This document shows positions 10,741 to 22,656 of a DNA stretch of 64,000 nt, in pieces. Numbering within the stretch: position 1 is the stretch's first letter; each line of letters opens with the position of its first letter. The stretch is from Silene latifolia (lineage: Eukaryota; Streptophyta; Magnoliopsida; Caryophyllales; Caryophyllaceae): NCBI RefSeq assembly GCF_048544455.1, contig NC_133538.1, positions 455,031,311-455,095,310 of the forward strand, given 5' to 3'. The notes under the pieces were generated by a model, which worked only from the letters and a program-made list of their open reading frames with translations, ran no database searches and was not told the origin of the DNA. Made by a program: the position numbers and the translations under genes.

Positions 10741-12602
10741 TTATGTTATGTGTGATGTTAGTAGTCCCATTTCGTGTATTGTGTGTTATTTGGCTTTCCA
10801 AGTTCATGGCTAAGGTTTCCATTCACATGTATTATGATGTTAATCTTGTTTATCCGTGACATATGACATTCTATCGTGTTTACTTGTCTAACATCTTGTT
10901 TGTGCTTACTCAAGTTATTCGCATGCTTAACGTGCTTACTTCATGAGTTATTTCTTATGTTCTTTTCGACATTTTGTGGCTGGGAGAAGCTTGAGTTACT
11001 CCCCACTGACTGGGGCATTTATGTTTACATGAATGACAGGTTTAGCTGGTGCATTTATGGGGTGAAGATATGTGTGAGCTAGCGAGCACCTTGGACTAGT
11101 AGTCAATTTAGTAGGATTGCGGAGCCGCCTAATCCAACTCTAAACCCTTTCCCTCATTATCAAAATGGGAACCGTAACTTGAACGCTAAAAGGGGAAGGG
11201 TGAACCCCTTTCCGAGGCGCCGGGTATCTTAAAACGGGAAGGAAAAGGGTTTTGGGTTGGATTAGACGGCCCGCTACCGCGGAGCCGCCTAATCCAACCC
11301 TAAACCCTTTCCCTTATTATCGGAACGGGGTAATTCGGAATAAATGTACCTACAATAGATTTAAAATGAACCTAGGACTCTTTTGAAACGTACGTAGTAG
11401 TTAATGGGATTAATTGAGGGGGCCGGGTATCCTAAAGCGGGATGGGAAACGGTTTTTGGATTGGATTTGGCGGCCCACTGCAGCGGAGCCACCTAATCCA
11501 ACCCTAAACCCTTTCCCTTATTATCGGAACGGGGTTATTTGGAATAAATGTACCTACTATAGATTTAAAATGAACCTAGGACTCTTTTGAAACGTACCTA
11601 GTAGGTAAAGGGATTAAACGAGGGGGCCGGGTATCCTAAAGCGGCACGGGAAAGGGTTTATGGTTGGATTCGGCACCCCGCTACCGCGGAGCCGCCTAAT
11701 CCAACCCTAAATCCTTTCCCTTATTATCGGAACGGGAACCGTAAACTGAGCCGCGGAGCCGCCTTTTCCAACCCTAAACCCTTTCCCTTATTATCGGAAC
11801 GGGAACCGTAAACTTAGCTCTAAAGGGGGAAGGGTGAACCCCTTTTCGAGGGGGCCGGGTATCCTAAAACTTGACGGGAAATGGTCTAGGGTTGGATTAA
11901 GCGGCCCGCTAACGCGGAGCCGGTTAATCCAACCCTAAACCTTTTCCCTTATTATCGGAATGGCGTTATTTGGAAGAAATGTACCTATTATAGATTTAAA
12001 ATGAACCTATGACTCTTTTGAAATGTACCTAGTAGGTAAAGGGATTAAAGGAGGGGGCCGGGTATCCTAAATCTGGACGGGAAGGGGTTTAGGGTTGGAT
12101 TAGGCAGCCCGCTACCGCGGAGCCGCCTAATCCAACCCTAAACCCTTTCCCATATAATCGGAATGGGAACCTTAAACAGAGCCGCGGAGCCGCCTTATCC
12201 AACCCTAAACTTTTTCCCTTATTATCGGAACGGAAACCATAAAATGAGCTCTAAAGGGGGAAAGGTGAACCCCTTTCCGAGGGGGCCAAGTATCCTAAAA
12301 TAGGACAGGAAAGGGTATAGGGTTGAATTAAGCGGCCCGCTAACGCGGAGCCGCCTAATCCAACCCTAAACCCTTTTCCTTATTATCGGAATGGGGTTAT
12401 TCGGAAGAAATGTACCTACTATAGATTTATAATGAACCTATGACTCTTTTGAAACGTACCTAGTACGTAAGGGAATTAAAGGAGGGGCCGGGTATCCTAA
12501 AGAGGGACGGGAAAGGGTTTAGGGTTGGATAAGGCGACAAGCTACCGCGGAGCCGCCTAATCCAACCCTAAACCCTTTCCCTTATTATCGGAACGGGAAC
12601 CG

Positions 12603-14560
12603 TAAACTAAGCCACGCAGCCGACTTATCCAACCCTAAACACTTTCCCTTATTATCAGAACGGGAAACGTAAACTGAGCCCTAAATGGGGGGGGGGGGGG
12701 ATTGAACCCCTTTCCGAGCGGATCGGGTTTCCTAAAACGGGATGGGAAAGGGTTTAGGGTTGGATTAGGCGTCCCGCTACAGTGGAGCCGCCTAATCCAA
12801 CCCTAAACCCTTTCTCTTACTATCGGAACGGGGTTATTCGGAACCAATATAGCTATTATAGATTTAAAATGAACCTAGGACTCTTTTGAACGTACCCAGT
12901 AGTTAATGGGTTTAAACCAGAGGGCCGGGTATCCTAAAGCGGGACGGGAAAGGGTTTAGGGTTGGATTAGGCGGCCCACCACCGCGGAGCCGCCTAATCC
13001 AACCCTAAACGCGTTCCCTTATTATCGGAACGGGAACCGTAAACTGAGCCCTAAAATGGAAACGGTGAACCCCTTTCTGAGGGGGCCGGGTATCCTTAAA
13101 TAGGACGGGAAAGGGTTTAGGGTTGGATTAGTTGGCCCGCTACTGCGGAGCCGCCTAATCTAACCCTAAACCCTTTCCCAAATTACCAGAATGGGAATCG
13201 TAAACTGAGCCCTAAAAGGGGAAGGGTGAAACCCTTTACGAGGGGCCGAGTATCCTCAAACGGGATGGGAAAGGGGTCATTAGGAAGAAACATACCTACT
13301 ATACATTAAAAATGAACCTAGGACTTTTTTGGAACGTACCTACTAGGTAGAGGGATTCAACGAAGGGGTCGGTATCCTAAAGCGGGACCGAAAAGGGGTC
13401 ATTCGAAAGAAACGTACCTACTATACATTAAAAATAAACGTAGCATTCTTTTGAAACGTATCTAGTAGGTGAAGGGATTAAACGAGGGGGCCGGGTATCC
13501 TAAAGCGGGAGGGGAAAAGGTCTAGCGTTGGATTAGCCGGCCCCTAAACCCTTTCCCTTATTATCGGAACGGTAACCGTAAACTAAGCCACGCAGCCGAC
13601 TTATCCAACCCTAAACACTTTCCCTTATTATCAGAACGGGAAACGTAAACTGAGCCCTAAAAGGTGAAGGTTGAACCCCTTTCCGAGCGGGTCGGGTATC
13701 CTAAAACGGGATGGAAAAGGGTTTAGGGTTGGATTAGGCATCCCGCTACAGTGGAGCCACCGAATCCAACCCTAAACCCTTTGTCTTATTATCGGAACGG
13801 GGTTATTCGGAACCAATGTAGCTATTATAGATTTAAAATGAACCTAGGACTCTTTTGAACGTACCTAGTAGCTAAATGGTTTAAACCAGTGGGCCGGGTA
13901 TCCTAAAGTGAGACGGGAAAGGGTTTAGGGTTGGATTAGGTGGCCCACTACCGCGGAGTCGCCTAATCCAGCCCTAAACAGGTTCCCTTATTATCGGAAC
14001 GGGAACCGTAAACTGAGCCCTACAATGGGAAGGGTGAAGCCCTTTCTGAGGGGGTCGGGTATCCTTAAACAGGACGGGAAAGGGTTTAGGGTTGGATTAG
14101 TCGGCCCGCTACTTCGGAGCCGCCTAATCTTACCCTAAACCCTTTCCCAAATTACCAGAATGGGAATCTTAAACTGAGCCCTAAAAGGGGAAGGGTGAAA
14201 CCCTTTACGAGGGGCCGGGTATCCTCAAACGGGATGGGAAATGGGTCATTCGGAAGAAACATACCTACTATACATTAAAAATGAACCTAGGACTTTTTTG
14301 GAACGTACCTACTAGATAGAGGGATTCAACGAAGGGGTCGGTATCCTAAAGCGGGACGGAAAAGGGGTCATTCGAAAGAAACGTACCTACTATACATTAA
14401 AAATAAACGTAGCATTCTTTTGAAACGTACCTAGTAGGTGAAGGGATTAAACGAGGGGGCCGAGTATCCTAAAGCGGGAGGGGAAAAGGTCTAGAGTTGG
14501 ATTAGGCGGCCCCTAAACCCTTTCCCTTATTATCGTAACGGGAACGGTAAACTGAGCCGC
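12603..14560. repeat. Higher-order repeat of about 970-976 bp inside satellite block 1
   Basis: The marker 'taaactaagccacgcagccg' occurs at 12603 and 13579, and a diverged form at 14549, and the order of A, B and short units between markers is the same. Periods are 976 and 970 bp. Confidence 0.85.
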
Positions 14561-15857
14561 GGAGCTGACTTAACCAACCCTAAACACTTTCCCTTATTAT
14601 CAGAACGGGAAACGTAAACTGAGCACTAAAAGGGGAAGGTTGAACCCCTTTTCGAGGGTGTCGGGTATCCTAAAACGGGATGGGAAAGGGTTTAGGGTTG
14701 GATTAGGCGGCCCGCTAAAGTGGAGCCGCGTAATCCAACCCTAAACCCTTTCTCTTATTATCGGAACGGGGTTATTAGGAAGAAATGTAGCTATAATAGA
14801 TTTAAAATGAACCTATGACTCTTTTGAACGTACCTAGTAGTTAAAGGGTTTAAACCAAGGGGACGGGTATCCTAAAGCGGGACGGGAAAGGGTTTAGGGT
14901 TGGATTAGATGGCCCGCTACTGCGGAGCCGCCTAATCTAACCCTAAACCCTTTCCCTTATTATCGGAAAAGGAACCGTAAACTGAGCGCTAAAAGGGGAA
15001 GGGTGAACCCCTTTCAGAGGGGGCCGGGTAACCTAAAACGGGACGGGAAAGGGGTCATTCGGAAGAAACGTACCTACTATACATTAAAAATGAACCTAGG
15101 ATTCTTTTGAAACGTACCTAGTAGGTAAAGGGATTAAACGAAGGGGTCGGGTATCCTAAAGACGGACGGGAAAGGGCTTTGGGTTGGATTAGGGGGGCCA
15201 CGGGCCGCCTAATCTAGCCCTAAGCCCTTTCCCTTATTATCGGAACCGTAATCGTTAACTGAGCCCTAAAAGTGGAAGGGTGAACCCTTTCCCGAGGGGG
15301 TAGGGTATCCTAAAACTAGACGGGAAAGGGTTTAGGGTTGAATTAGGCGGCCCGCTACTGCGGAGCCGCCTAATCCAACCCTAAACCCTTTCCCTTATTA
15401 TCAGAACGGGAACCGTAAACTGAGCCCTAAAAGGGGAAAGGTGAACCCCTTTCGGAGGGGCCGGGTATCCTAAAACGGGACAGGAAAGGGGTTATTCGGA
15501 ATAAATGTATCTATTATATATTAAAAATGAACCTAAGGCTCTTTTGAAACGTACCTAGTAGTTAAAGGGATTAAACGAGGGGCCCGGGTATCCTAAAGCG
15601 GGACGGGAAAGGGTTTAGGGTTGGATTAGACGGCTCCGCGGTTCTAAACCCTTTTCCCTTATTATTGGAATAAGAACCGTAAACTGAGCCCTAAAACGGG
15701 AAGGGTGAACCCCTTTCCGAGGGAGTCATGTATCCTAAAACAAGACGGGAAAGGGGTCATTCGGAAGAAACGTACCTACTATACATTAAAAATGAACCTG
15801 GGTCTCTTTTGAAATGTACCTAGTAGGTAAAGGGATTAAACGAAGGGGTCGGGTATC

Positions 15858-15862
15858 CTAAA
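15858..15862. other. Left target-site duplication of copia A (CTAAA)
   Basis: CTAAA lies in satellite just before the LTR start; the same five bases follow the 3' LTR at 47705-47709, where satellite resumes in register (gtatcctaaagcggg). Confidence 0.9.
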
Positions 15863-17091
15863 TGTTGGAGTATACAGTCAACTGATCAACATTTATTGGT
15901 AAGGATTGGCTGACTAGAGTTTGACGTTGCTGTCGTTTGACGGTGGTGATCAGTTGATCCCTTAAGGTCACACATATAGGACAATTCCCTTAATTGAAAA
16001 GTTAATTAATTATATATCGATACTGATTAATTAAATACTTAAATTGAACAAATTTTATCAGTGATTGAGAATTATATATATCTTATTGTAATATGATTAA
16101 ATAAGATTCAATTTAGTAATTAAAATGTTATATTACTAAAATTGATTAATGTTTATGAAACAATTGAGATAAGAACAACTGATTCATAATTACAAAATGT
16201 TGTATATTATATTAACTAGACTAATGTGACCCATTTTATATACATGTAATTGTGAATTACTTGTTAATTTGTTAAATGTAATTTATTTTATTTAAAATGA
16301 TATTTAATTTGTTAAATATGCATTAAAATGTCTAATGACATGTTACATGTCATGACCTACAATATTACATTTGACAAATTACAAAAATAAAATGGAAGTC
16401 CATTTTAAGTGTGGGGGACGGTTTTTACATGGGTAGGTTTAGGGTTGTTTAGTTGATTATTTTAATAAGTTTAACATAATCATTGCACATATCTCCACTA
16501 AACCTCGCCTATTGTTTTTGGTAAAATAAAAATAAAAATTCATTTCCTTCCCCATGCCATAAAAACCAGCTCCCCCCCAACCCCCCCCACTCCCCCCCCC
16601 CCCCCCCTCCCCCTCTCCCATAAAAAGAGAATAAGTTCTCTTATTATTCTACTTAATACTTATGCTCAAAATCACTCTTTCTCTCTTACAATAAAATAGT
16701 TTTATGCTTAAATTTATTCTAGAAAATTCTAATATCACAAAACATTACTAGTGTAGTAATAATAATATTATTAGAATAAATTTAAGGTTACTAATAATAT
16801 TATCTAGTTAATAATATTGTTAGTATTAAGGGTGTTGTCTTGGGTGCAATCAACAGGAGAACTTCTCTACTTGAAGTTTGGAAATGATCCTAATATTTTA
16901 AGCTCAAGAACGAGGATAGAAAGGAGTCCTACCATGTGCCCTAAAATCCGTCCAAATATGTAAGGATATATTCATTCTCTCCTTATTTCAATTTATTTAC
17001 ATATTGCATGCACTAGATCTTGTGAGTCTAAATCAATAAATAATTTAGAATCTAATTATAAGAGTCTAATTAGAGGTTAAATAACCTAACA
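15863..17091 (+). repeat. Copia A 5' LTR (1229 bp)
   Basis: It is bounded by TGTTGGAGTATA and CCTAACA. Compared with the 3' LTR it lacks about 76 bp just after the start (break inside a 'tata' word) and carries an expanded poly-C tract at 16569-16618. A possible TATA box (ccataaaaagag, about 16617-16628) precedes a CT-rich stretch; this promoter call is weak. Confidence 0.9.
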
Positions 17092-17093
17092 AG

Positions 17094-17105
17094 TGGTATC
17101 AGAGC
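17094..17105 (+). promoter_or_regulatory. Copia A primer-binding site (tRNA-iMet)
   Basis: tggtatcagagc starts two bases after the LTR end. Confidence 0.95.
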
Positions 17106-19093
17106 TTTGTTGTTGCATGCAAATCGTTTTATGAGTTTTTTACGAGTTATTAGATGACTAAAATAAAAACCGGAAAATTTGTATCAATATGGTATATACA
17201 CGAAATTTTTCATGCATATATACATTCTGGTCCTAAAACTTTTTAGATCATTTTAGATGGTTTATGGAAGATTATTGCTCATTTTTATGATTTTTAGTAT
17301 AATAACAACATTTTAGTGAGTAAAATGGTGGTTTATTAACTAAAAATAGTTAAACTTCGAATCTGACAATGAAACTTTAATATGATCTCACATGCGTATT
17401 TTAATTATTGTATGTAAAATTGAAAGTTAATGTGATTAATTTTGCACGATTTATGATTTTAATGGTTAAAATGGAATAAATCGAGATTATATAAGCTAAA
17501 AATAGCTAAAACGAATTTCATGACATAAGAAAATTATTTTAAGTTGAATTTATATCCTACATATCATATGTGAAGTTGGTAAATTGATTAGATTAATTTT
17601 CGTATGCTTTAGCTATTTTATTTGATAAAATCGATAAATTGTATCTATATTTTTCTCTAAATTAATTCCAAATTTTTAACCCATATTTTTGATATTATGA
17701 AAGTCGTGGTAATATTCCAGAATGTTCAAAATTAATATTTCAAATTTTTAGAATATTTTAATGAAATTTGGAATTATTTCATAAAAGTTATGATAATTAA
17801 GGTTAAATATGAGCAATAATATAAAAATAAGTTGAATTATTGTCAAATTATTAGTGTAGACTAATTTTTAGAATATTTTAATGAAATTTGGAATTATTTT
17901 AACATTGCCTTAAATTTGATTTAAGTATTAATTAGTGATTTTTAATAAGTTAAATATCACGTATTTCCATAAAAACCGAGCTATATACGATATAATCTAA
18001 TAAGGCGATTTGGCACATTCATTTTGCATGTTTGAATACATATATTTTGTTGCATTTTTTAGGGATGAATGTCATTTAAATTTATGTAATTTTGAATGAT
18101 GTAATTTGTCTTAGTATGGTCTTAGTTTTTAATCGGTATTACCCGTAATGTAAGGGAATATCGATTTGGTTGTAATTTTAATGTGATTTCGCATCACCGT
18201 TTTGTAATTTAATATATTTATTTTTTAAATTTCATTAAAAATGTATAATAGGAATAGCTATGTACTGTATTATTATTTTGTAATTCCGGAGGTTCCTAAA
18301 GACGGAGCCATTTGAAAAGGAGTTCCGATCAAGACGATGTTTCCTTGGGAGGCGGGCCACATGAAGTTCAAGGGACCAACGGAGTTGGTTTTCGGTGTTG
18401 TAATAGATTATTAGATTTTCTATTTTAGGAAAGGCCATACTAGGAAATCGTTTTTTCTTTACATGTCTTACTTTATATGTTTGCATGCATGCCAAATCGC
18501 CATAACATCTCATGTATTTTTATATCGAATCTTCGACCTTGTCAAATATAATTATTGATAGATCACTAATTTAGTTAATTTAAAAGAGATTGATAATAAA
18601 TTGACAAGACCTCTCACATTTTAAAATTGAGACTTAGCCTTACCAAATAGTAGGAACTCATGAATCCCAATTTCATTAGGGGTACAATACGGTATTTTAT
18701 TATACCGGGGTGCTTTCTTTTTACGTTGGTTAAGTGGGGTAATAAAATGTTATTACATTTCGAATTTTGGTTGATATCAACGGAAGTATTAGAGGAACCG
18801 TTGTCTCAATAGGTCTGGGCTAAAGATGAACTTAGTGTAATTTCATCGACCGGGAGTTCTAAGTGTAGAATTGGTTATATGAGTTAACCCACCAAATTAT
18901 ATTAGTAAGGATGTAGAGGGCCCGTAGGCTCACAACCGAGTTAATATGAATTTGGGTCTTGGAATTGTTTATATAATTGGGTGGAGGTCCTTATATAAAT
19001 GCTAAACTTGACTAAAAAGTTTACAAAACTTATTTATGATAAATATTAATTTTTCCTTCATCTCATATTTTGTAGTCAACTTGATTTATCACA
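17106..19093 (+). other. Copia A untranslated leader (about 2 kb)
   Basis: This A/T-rich sequence lacks ORFs and lies between primer site and gag. It is conserved in outline in copies B and C and partly in D. The part 18100-18520 is the best-conserved piece and is flanked by the inverted repeat described separately. The same leader holds the Cassandra and LINE insertions in copy B. Confidence 0.8.
18111..18443 (+). promoter_or_regulatory. Conserved inverted-repeat (candidate RNA stem) in copia A leader
   Basis: Arm 1 ttagtatggtctt (18111-18123) and arm 2 aaggccatactag (18431-18443) can pair over 13 positions, two of them G-U, enclosing 307 nt. The same pair of arms exists in B, C and D (see findings). 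Confidence 0.6.
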
Positions 19094-19960
19094 ATGGCAA
19101 CCTCTAGCTCGTCCACACCACCTCTCACTACCGTTTCATGGCTTCGATCCTTAATGGACCGTTGCAAACTCGAAAAGAATGGTTCAAATTACACCGATTG
19201 GATACGCAAATTCGCTTAGCCACAGAAGGTCATGACAATCTTCAATACCTTATCACGGCTCCTCCCACTACTCGTAATGCTAGGTAAACAAACGCGGTTA
19301 AGGAGGCCTATGCGACCTACCAAAAAGAATCCGCCACGGTCAAAAATGTCTTGATTTTCTCCATGGAACCCGATCTTCAAAGGAGTGCCATAAAGATGAG
19401 CACCGCCTATGAAATCTACACTAGACTTGTGACCATGTTTTCACAAGCTCCTAGGATTATTCAGTATGAAGCGGCTTCCCAATTCTTTGTCCTCAATATC
19501 AAAGAAGGACAAAAAGTGAGTCCTCATGTGCTCAAAATGATTGAGTATGTTGAGACACTTAAGTTGCAAGGGGTAGAGATCCCCGAGCAACTCGTGATAG
19601 ACCGAGTGCTCCATTTCTTAAGCCGAATCAAGGGCTATGTTCAGTTTAGGGTAAACTATAACATGCAAAACTTGAAAACCGATCTCCATGAGTTGCATAA
19701 AATGCTTGTGCAAGCCGAAAGAGACATGGGGCTTAATGCAAGCACTAGTAAGGATGTGCTCAATCAATGCAAAGAGTAAGGGAAAGTTTAAGAAAAGTTC
19801 TAACAAGGGTAAGAAGCCCACTCCCTACAAGGGTAAGGGGAAAGCTATTGAGAGTTCCTCTTCCAAACCCAAAAAGGGAGCAACATCCGATGATAAGTGC
19901 CATTATTGTAACTGCATAGGCCATTAGAAGCGCAATTGCCCCAAATACTTGGGAGACATC
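19094..19960 (+). pseudogene. gag: Copia A gag (broken)
   Basis: The ATG at 19094 opens a typical Ty1/copia Gag: a Ser/Thr-rich start, then a 'LEKNGSNYTDW' stretch as in the UBN2/retrotran_gag family. The frame is broken by a stop near 19218 and a shift. It resumes at 19351 with 'VLIFSMEPDLQ', continues through the helical capsid-like region ('VIDRVLHFLS'), shifts again near 19770 and ends in a CCHC zinc knuckle (CHYCNCIGH, stop, KRNC) at about 19897-19938, where a stop codon replaces the residue after His. Gag packages the element RNA in virus-like particles. It is followed by a protease remnant. Confidence 0.88.
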
Positions 19961-20440
19961 AAAGCTGGACGTGTGACTCCAGTAGGTAATAATTCTTCCA
20001 AAGTTTATGTTATTGATATTATATGTTTTCCCCTCAACTTTGTATTATGATACTAGTTATAGTTCTCGACTTTCTTATTGAATTTAGGGCATAAGAAGAA
20101 TGGAAAGGCTAAGCAAGCTTGAAGAGGATCTCAAACTAGGGAGCTAGAGTAGCCGCCGCATAGTAGAAGACCTATGGACTTGGCTTGGCATTTTATTTTG
20201 AATATGTCTTCATAATAGTCTTATGTTTAGACATTGTCTAAGAACTTCATTTTGTTTTCATGTTAGACGTGGAAATTTATTTATTTGCTTTCCGAACAAG
20301 TATTGTATTTTGTTTTAAATGACTTGGTTTTCAACCCAAGTCATTTTGGTTTATGGCATTTTAAGTTCTAAGATATCTTTCCTTTTTCTCTATTAATATC
20401 TATAACATAAATCGACTCGAATCAATCAATCACATTGAAA
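19961..20440 (+). pseudogene. Copia A protease remnant and degraded stretch
   Basis: After the zinc knuckle the reading 'GRVTPVG' matches the Gag-protease junction of copy D, and 'LGSGARVAA'-like sequence near 20140 matches the post-DTG part of copy D's protease. The active-site DTG region has been deleted. From about 20200 to 20440 I see no clear coding similarity. Confidence 0.55.
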
Positions 20441-21050
20441 GATGATGATTTGTTCAATATGTTAAAAACCTAGGTTATGAATTTAGTTCCTAATTAAAAG
20501 ATCTATGGCAACATGTCATTTCTTACGTAATATAAGATCGATCGATTGAGAGTTAAAATGAGTTATTGAACTCATATTTGGGGATTTGAAATCCAATGCT
20601 AGCATAAATTGTATTATTATGAGTTGTTTAAAGCAAAAACGCGCAATATGAATCATAAACGAGACTCCATACAAGATATGGAAGGGATTAGTCTCTATAA
20701 ACTGTAACATATCTTAATAAATCACTCAAGGATAACATGTGCCTAATTCTCTTTCGCATTCAAAATAACAAAATTGTTTGTAGCTCACAAAGCTATCTTC
20801 TTGGAAAGTAGGTGTACTTCTAAAAAGATAGAGTGGGAGAACATCGCTATAAACTTATTTTGTAGAATAATGACACGAGAAAATGTTCTAAGAGTCATCC
20901 ACATGTTAGAGTTGCTTTTAGAAAGTAATAGAACTATTATCTATTGAGTGAATTGTTGCTAGTGATCCAAATCGAAATTATTGCAAAAAAGTCTTGTTTT
21001 TCCAATCCGTGATAGATTCTATACGCAAAGCTAAGAATAAATACTTTAAG
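20440..21050 (+). pseudogene. Copia A integrase C-terminal remnant
   Basis: Words from several frames resemble the integrase core and C-terminus of copy D: a region like 'LLDMVRSMMSY' near 20530-20570, 'TPYKIWKG' near 20665, and 'FLESRCTSKK' near 20800. The product is heavily decayed. The Athila-like element interrupts it at 21056 after duplicating ATATT. Confidence 0.55.
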
Positions 21051-21982
21051 ATATTTGACAGGGTTGTCGTGTACCTATCTAAAATAAACTAACTAAACTA
21101 ACTATATAGCTAGGGAAGTCAGGTCGATCTCCTCAGGGAGGCAAGATATCTGTAAAAGTCCGTCTATTTGGTCACAAATGGGGGGGAAGGGGGGTTGTTT
21201 AAATTGGTTTTCTAAACTAAAGGTTTAAAGGAAAGAGAAGCAGAGACAGGAGCAGTAAAGGCGGAAAAATAGAATTAAACTATCAAATAAGAAGGGACAT
21301 GTCAGGATTTCGGTTTACTACGGTAGTCGAGTGACTCAACTATAAATAACTTAGACAAATTAATGCGAGACGGATATGGATAGGTCCTTCCGGTCCACTT
21401 TCTATCCTAAACTTCCACTAACTTAACTTTCGTCCTCGTCAGGGTAGTCTACTGTTCATAGCAGGTCTATTTAGTCCAATCTTCCTATCCAGGATTAAAT
21501 TTAACCAGATTAAAAAGGTGACTCAGAAGCGTGCACTCAACTAAGTCGGTAAATACAGTTATATTACTATGGTGGCAGAATCTCACAATTAATTCATCTG
21601 ACTTATTCACTACATCGTCACATTTATACCGTAGATCCCCTAATCCCAACATGAATTAGATTTTGCTACTCATATCGCTATTAATACTATCAAAACTAAC
21701 AGCATATAAATAAACAGCATTCAACATATTAAAACGATAATTAAATTGCATAAAAAGTAATTAGGGCAAAAGAATAAATGAAGTAAAACAAGCAATTAAA
21801 GCAAATGAAATAAAGATTATTATAAAGAAAGGAGAAAGAGATTACAATCATGAGAATCCGGCGTAAAGAACACACAAATCCGAGCGAAATAACTCCCGAA
21901 AATAAAGTTACAGTAGAGAAGGGAAAAGCAACGTAATGTTTTTTACTGTGAAAGCTAAAATAATAGCTGATAAGATAGCTAA

Positions 21983-22554
21983 TAAGGATGTCAGCGGGGC
22001 GGGTACAAGTGGGTACCGCCCCGCACCCGCCCCAGTTGGGGCGGGGATGGGTAGAGCTTTGGCGGCTGGTGGGCCGGGTGCGGGTATGAAAATTGTACCC
22101 GCCATAGGTAATGGGGCGGGGATGGATTTTGCATCTTACCCGCCTCAAACCCGTCTACCATCAATTGCAAAAAAATTAGTGCGATTATGACAATTTTTTA
22201 AATCTTAATTAGCTATAATTAAGATATAATGTAAATAATACCTGTTTTATAAAGTTTTATAGTAACTTCTTTGGTGAATAACTAAACTTATAAAGATAAA
22301 TTCAAAAAAAATGGAAATTAATGATGATTAAATCAATATATGCGAAAAAATTTATAGAATAAAATTATGGTGTAGGGGTTAATGGATAAGCGGGGCGGGT
22401 ACAGTTTTATATTTTCACCCGTTGGGGCGGGGATGGTTTTGGAAACTTGTACCCGCCACAGGTGGTGGGGCCGGGACGGGTACGAGTTTTTCTTGGTGGG
22501 TACGGGTACGGGGGAGCCTATATCCACCACCGCCCCGCCCCAATGACATCCCTA
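21983..22554. mobile_element. Non-autonomous hAT-type MITE (572 bp)
   Basis: The element is absent from the sister LTR (where 'gataactaatgacc' is uninterrupted) and is flanked by an 8-bp duplication ATAGCTAA at 21975-21982 and 22555-22562. Terminal inverted repeats TAAGGATGTCA and TAGGGATGTCA (reverse strand) differ by one base. TSD length and ends fit the hAT superfamily. Both ends are GC-rich with repeated 'ggggcgggtac' words; the middle (about 22190-22375) is A/T-rich. Proline/glycine-rich ORFs across the ends are by-products of these repeats. Confidence 0.9.
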
Positions 22555-22656
22555 ATAGCTAATGACCTAGTAAAGTTGCGTTTAAATAGAAAATAAACTA
22601 ACTCCAAAAGCTAAGACAAGCTTACGGGCTAATTAAAGCCCATGCCAGACCAAACC

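Larger units (their letters stand above)
6577..11118 (+). mobile_element. E2: truncated LTR retrotransposon related to E1
   Basis: It has a 3' interior tail (6577-6812), a polypurine tract (aaggagggaagat, about 6800-6812) and an LTR starting TGTAATACC at 6813. The LTR runs to about 11118, where satellite sequence begins before the expected LTR end. By comparison with E1, roughly 250 bp of the LTR terminus are missing. E1 interrupts E2 on the left. No coding sequence is left in the window. Confidence 0.75.
6813..11118 (+). repeat. E2 LTR (3' end truncated)
   Basis: It begins TGTAATACCTCG. Homologous blocks shared with the E1 LTR include 8155-8260, 9600-9690, 9440-9530, 10195-10310 and 10965-11100. 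It carries at least four internal tandem-repeat zones (listed separately). At about 11116-11121 similarity to E1 stops inside 'attgc' and satellite sequence starts. Confidence 0.8.
11119..15862. repeat. Satellite array, block 1 (A and B monomers)
   Basis: The array is built from units that begin at GCGGAGCCGCCTAATCC and end in GGATTAGGCGGCCCGC. Measured unit starts at 11119, 11279, 11483, 11686, 11753, 11914 and 12117 give lengths of 160, 204, 203, 67, 161 and 203 bp. There are thus two monomer types: A (about 160 bp, core 'aaaaggggaagggtgaaccc') and B (about 203 bp, core 'gaaacgtacctagtaggta'). Both share ends that are inverted repeats of each other around CCCTAAACCCTTTCCC. The right end is the 5-bp target duplication of copia A. 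I do not recognise the family by name. Confidence 0.92.

Noticed and set aside
11119..15862. Interstitial telomere array because of many CCCTAAACCC words
   Set aside because: There is only one and a half telomere units per arm, embedded in longer monomers; no run of consecutive TTTAGGG repeats exists.
17094..17105. tRNA gene
   Set aside because: Only the 12-nt primer-binding complement is present; there is no cloverleaf.
21908..22190. Pro/Gly/Ala-rich ORFs
   Set aside because: They lie in the GC-rich end of a MITE and reflect 'ggggcgggtac' repeats.
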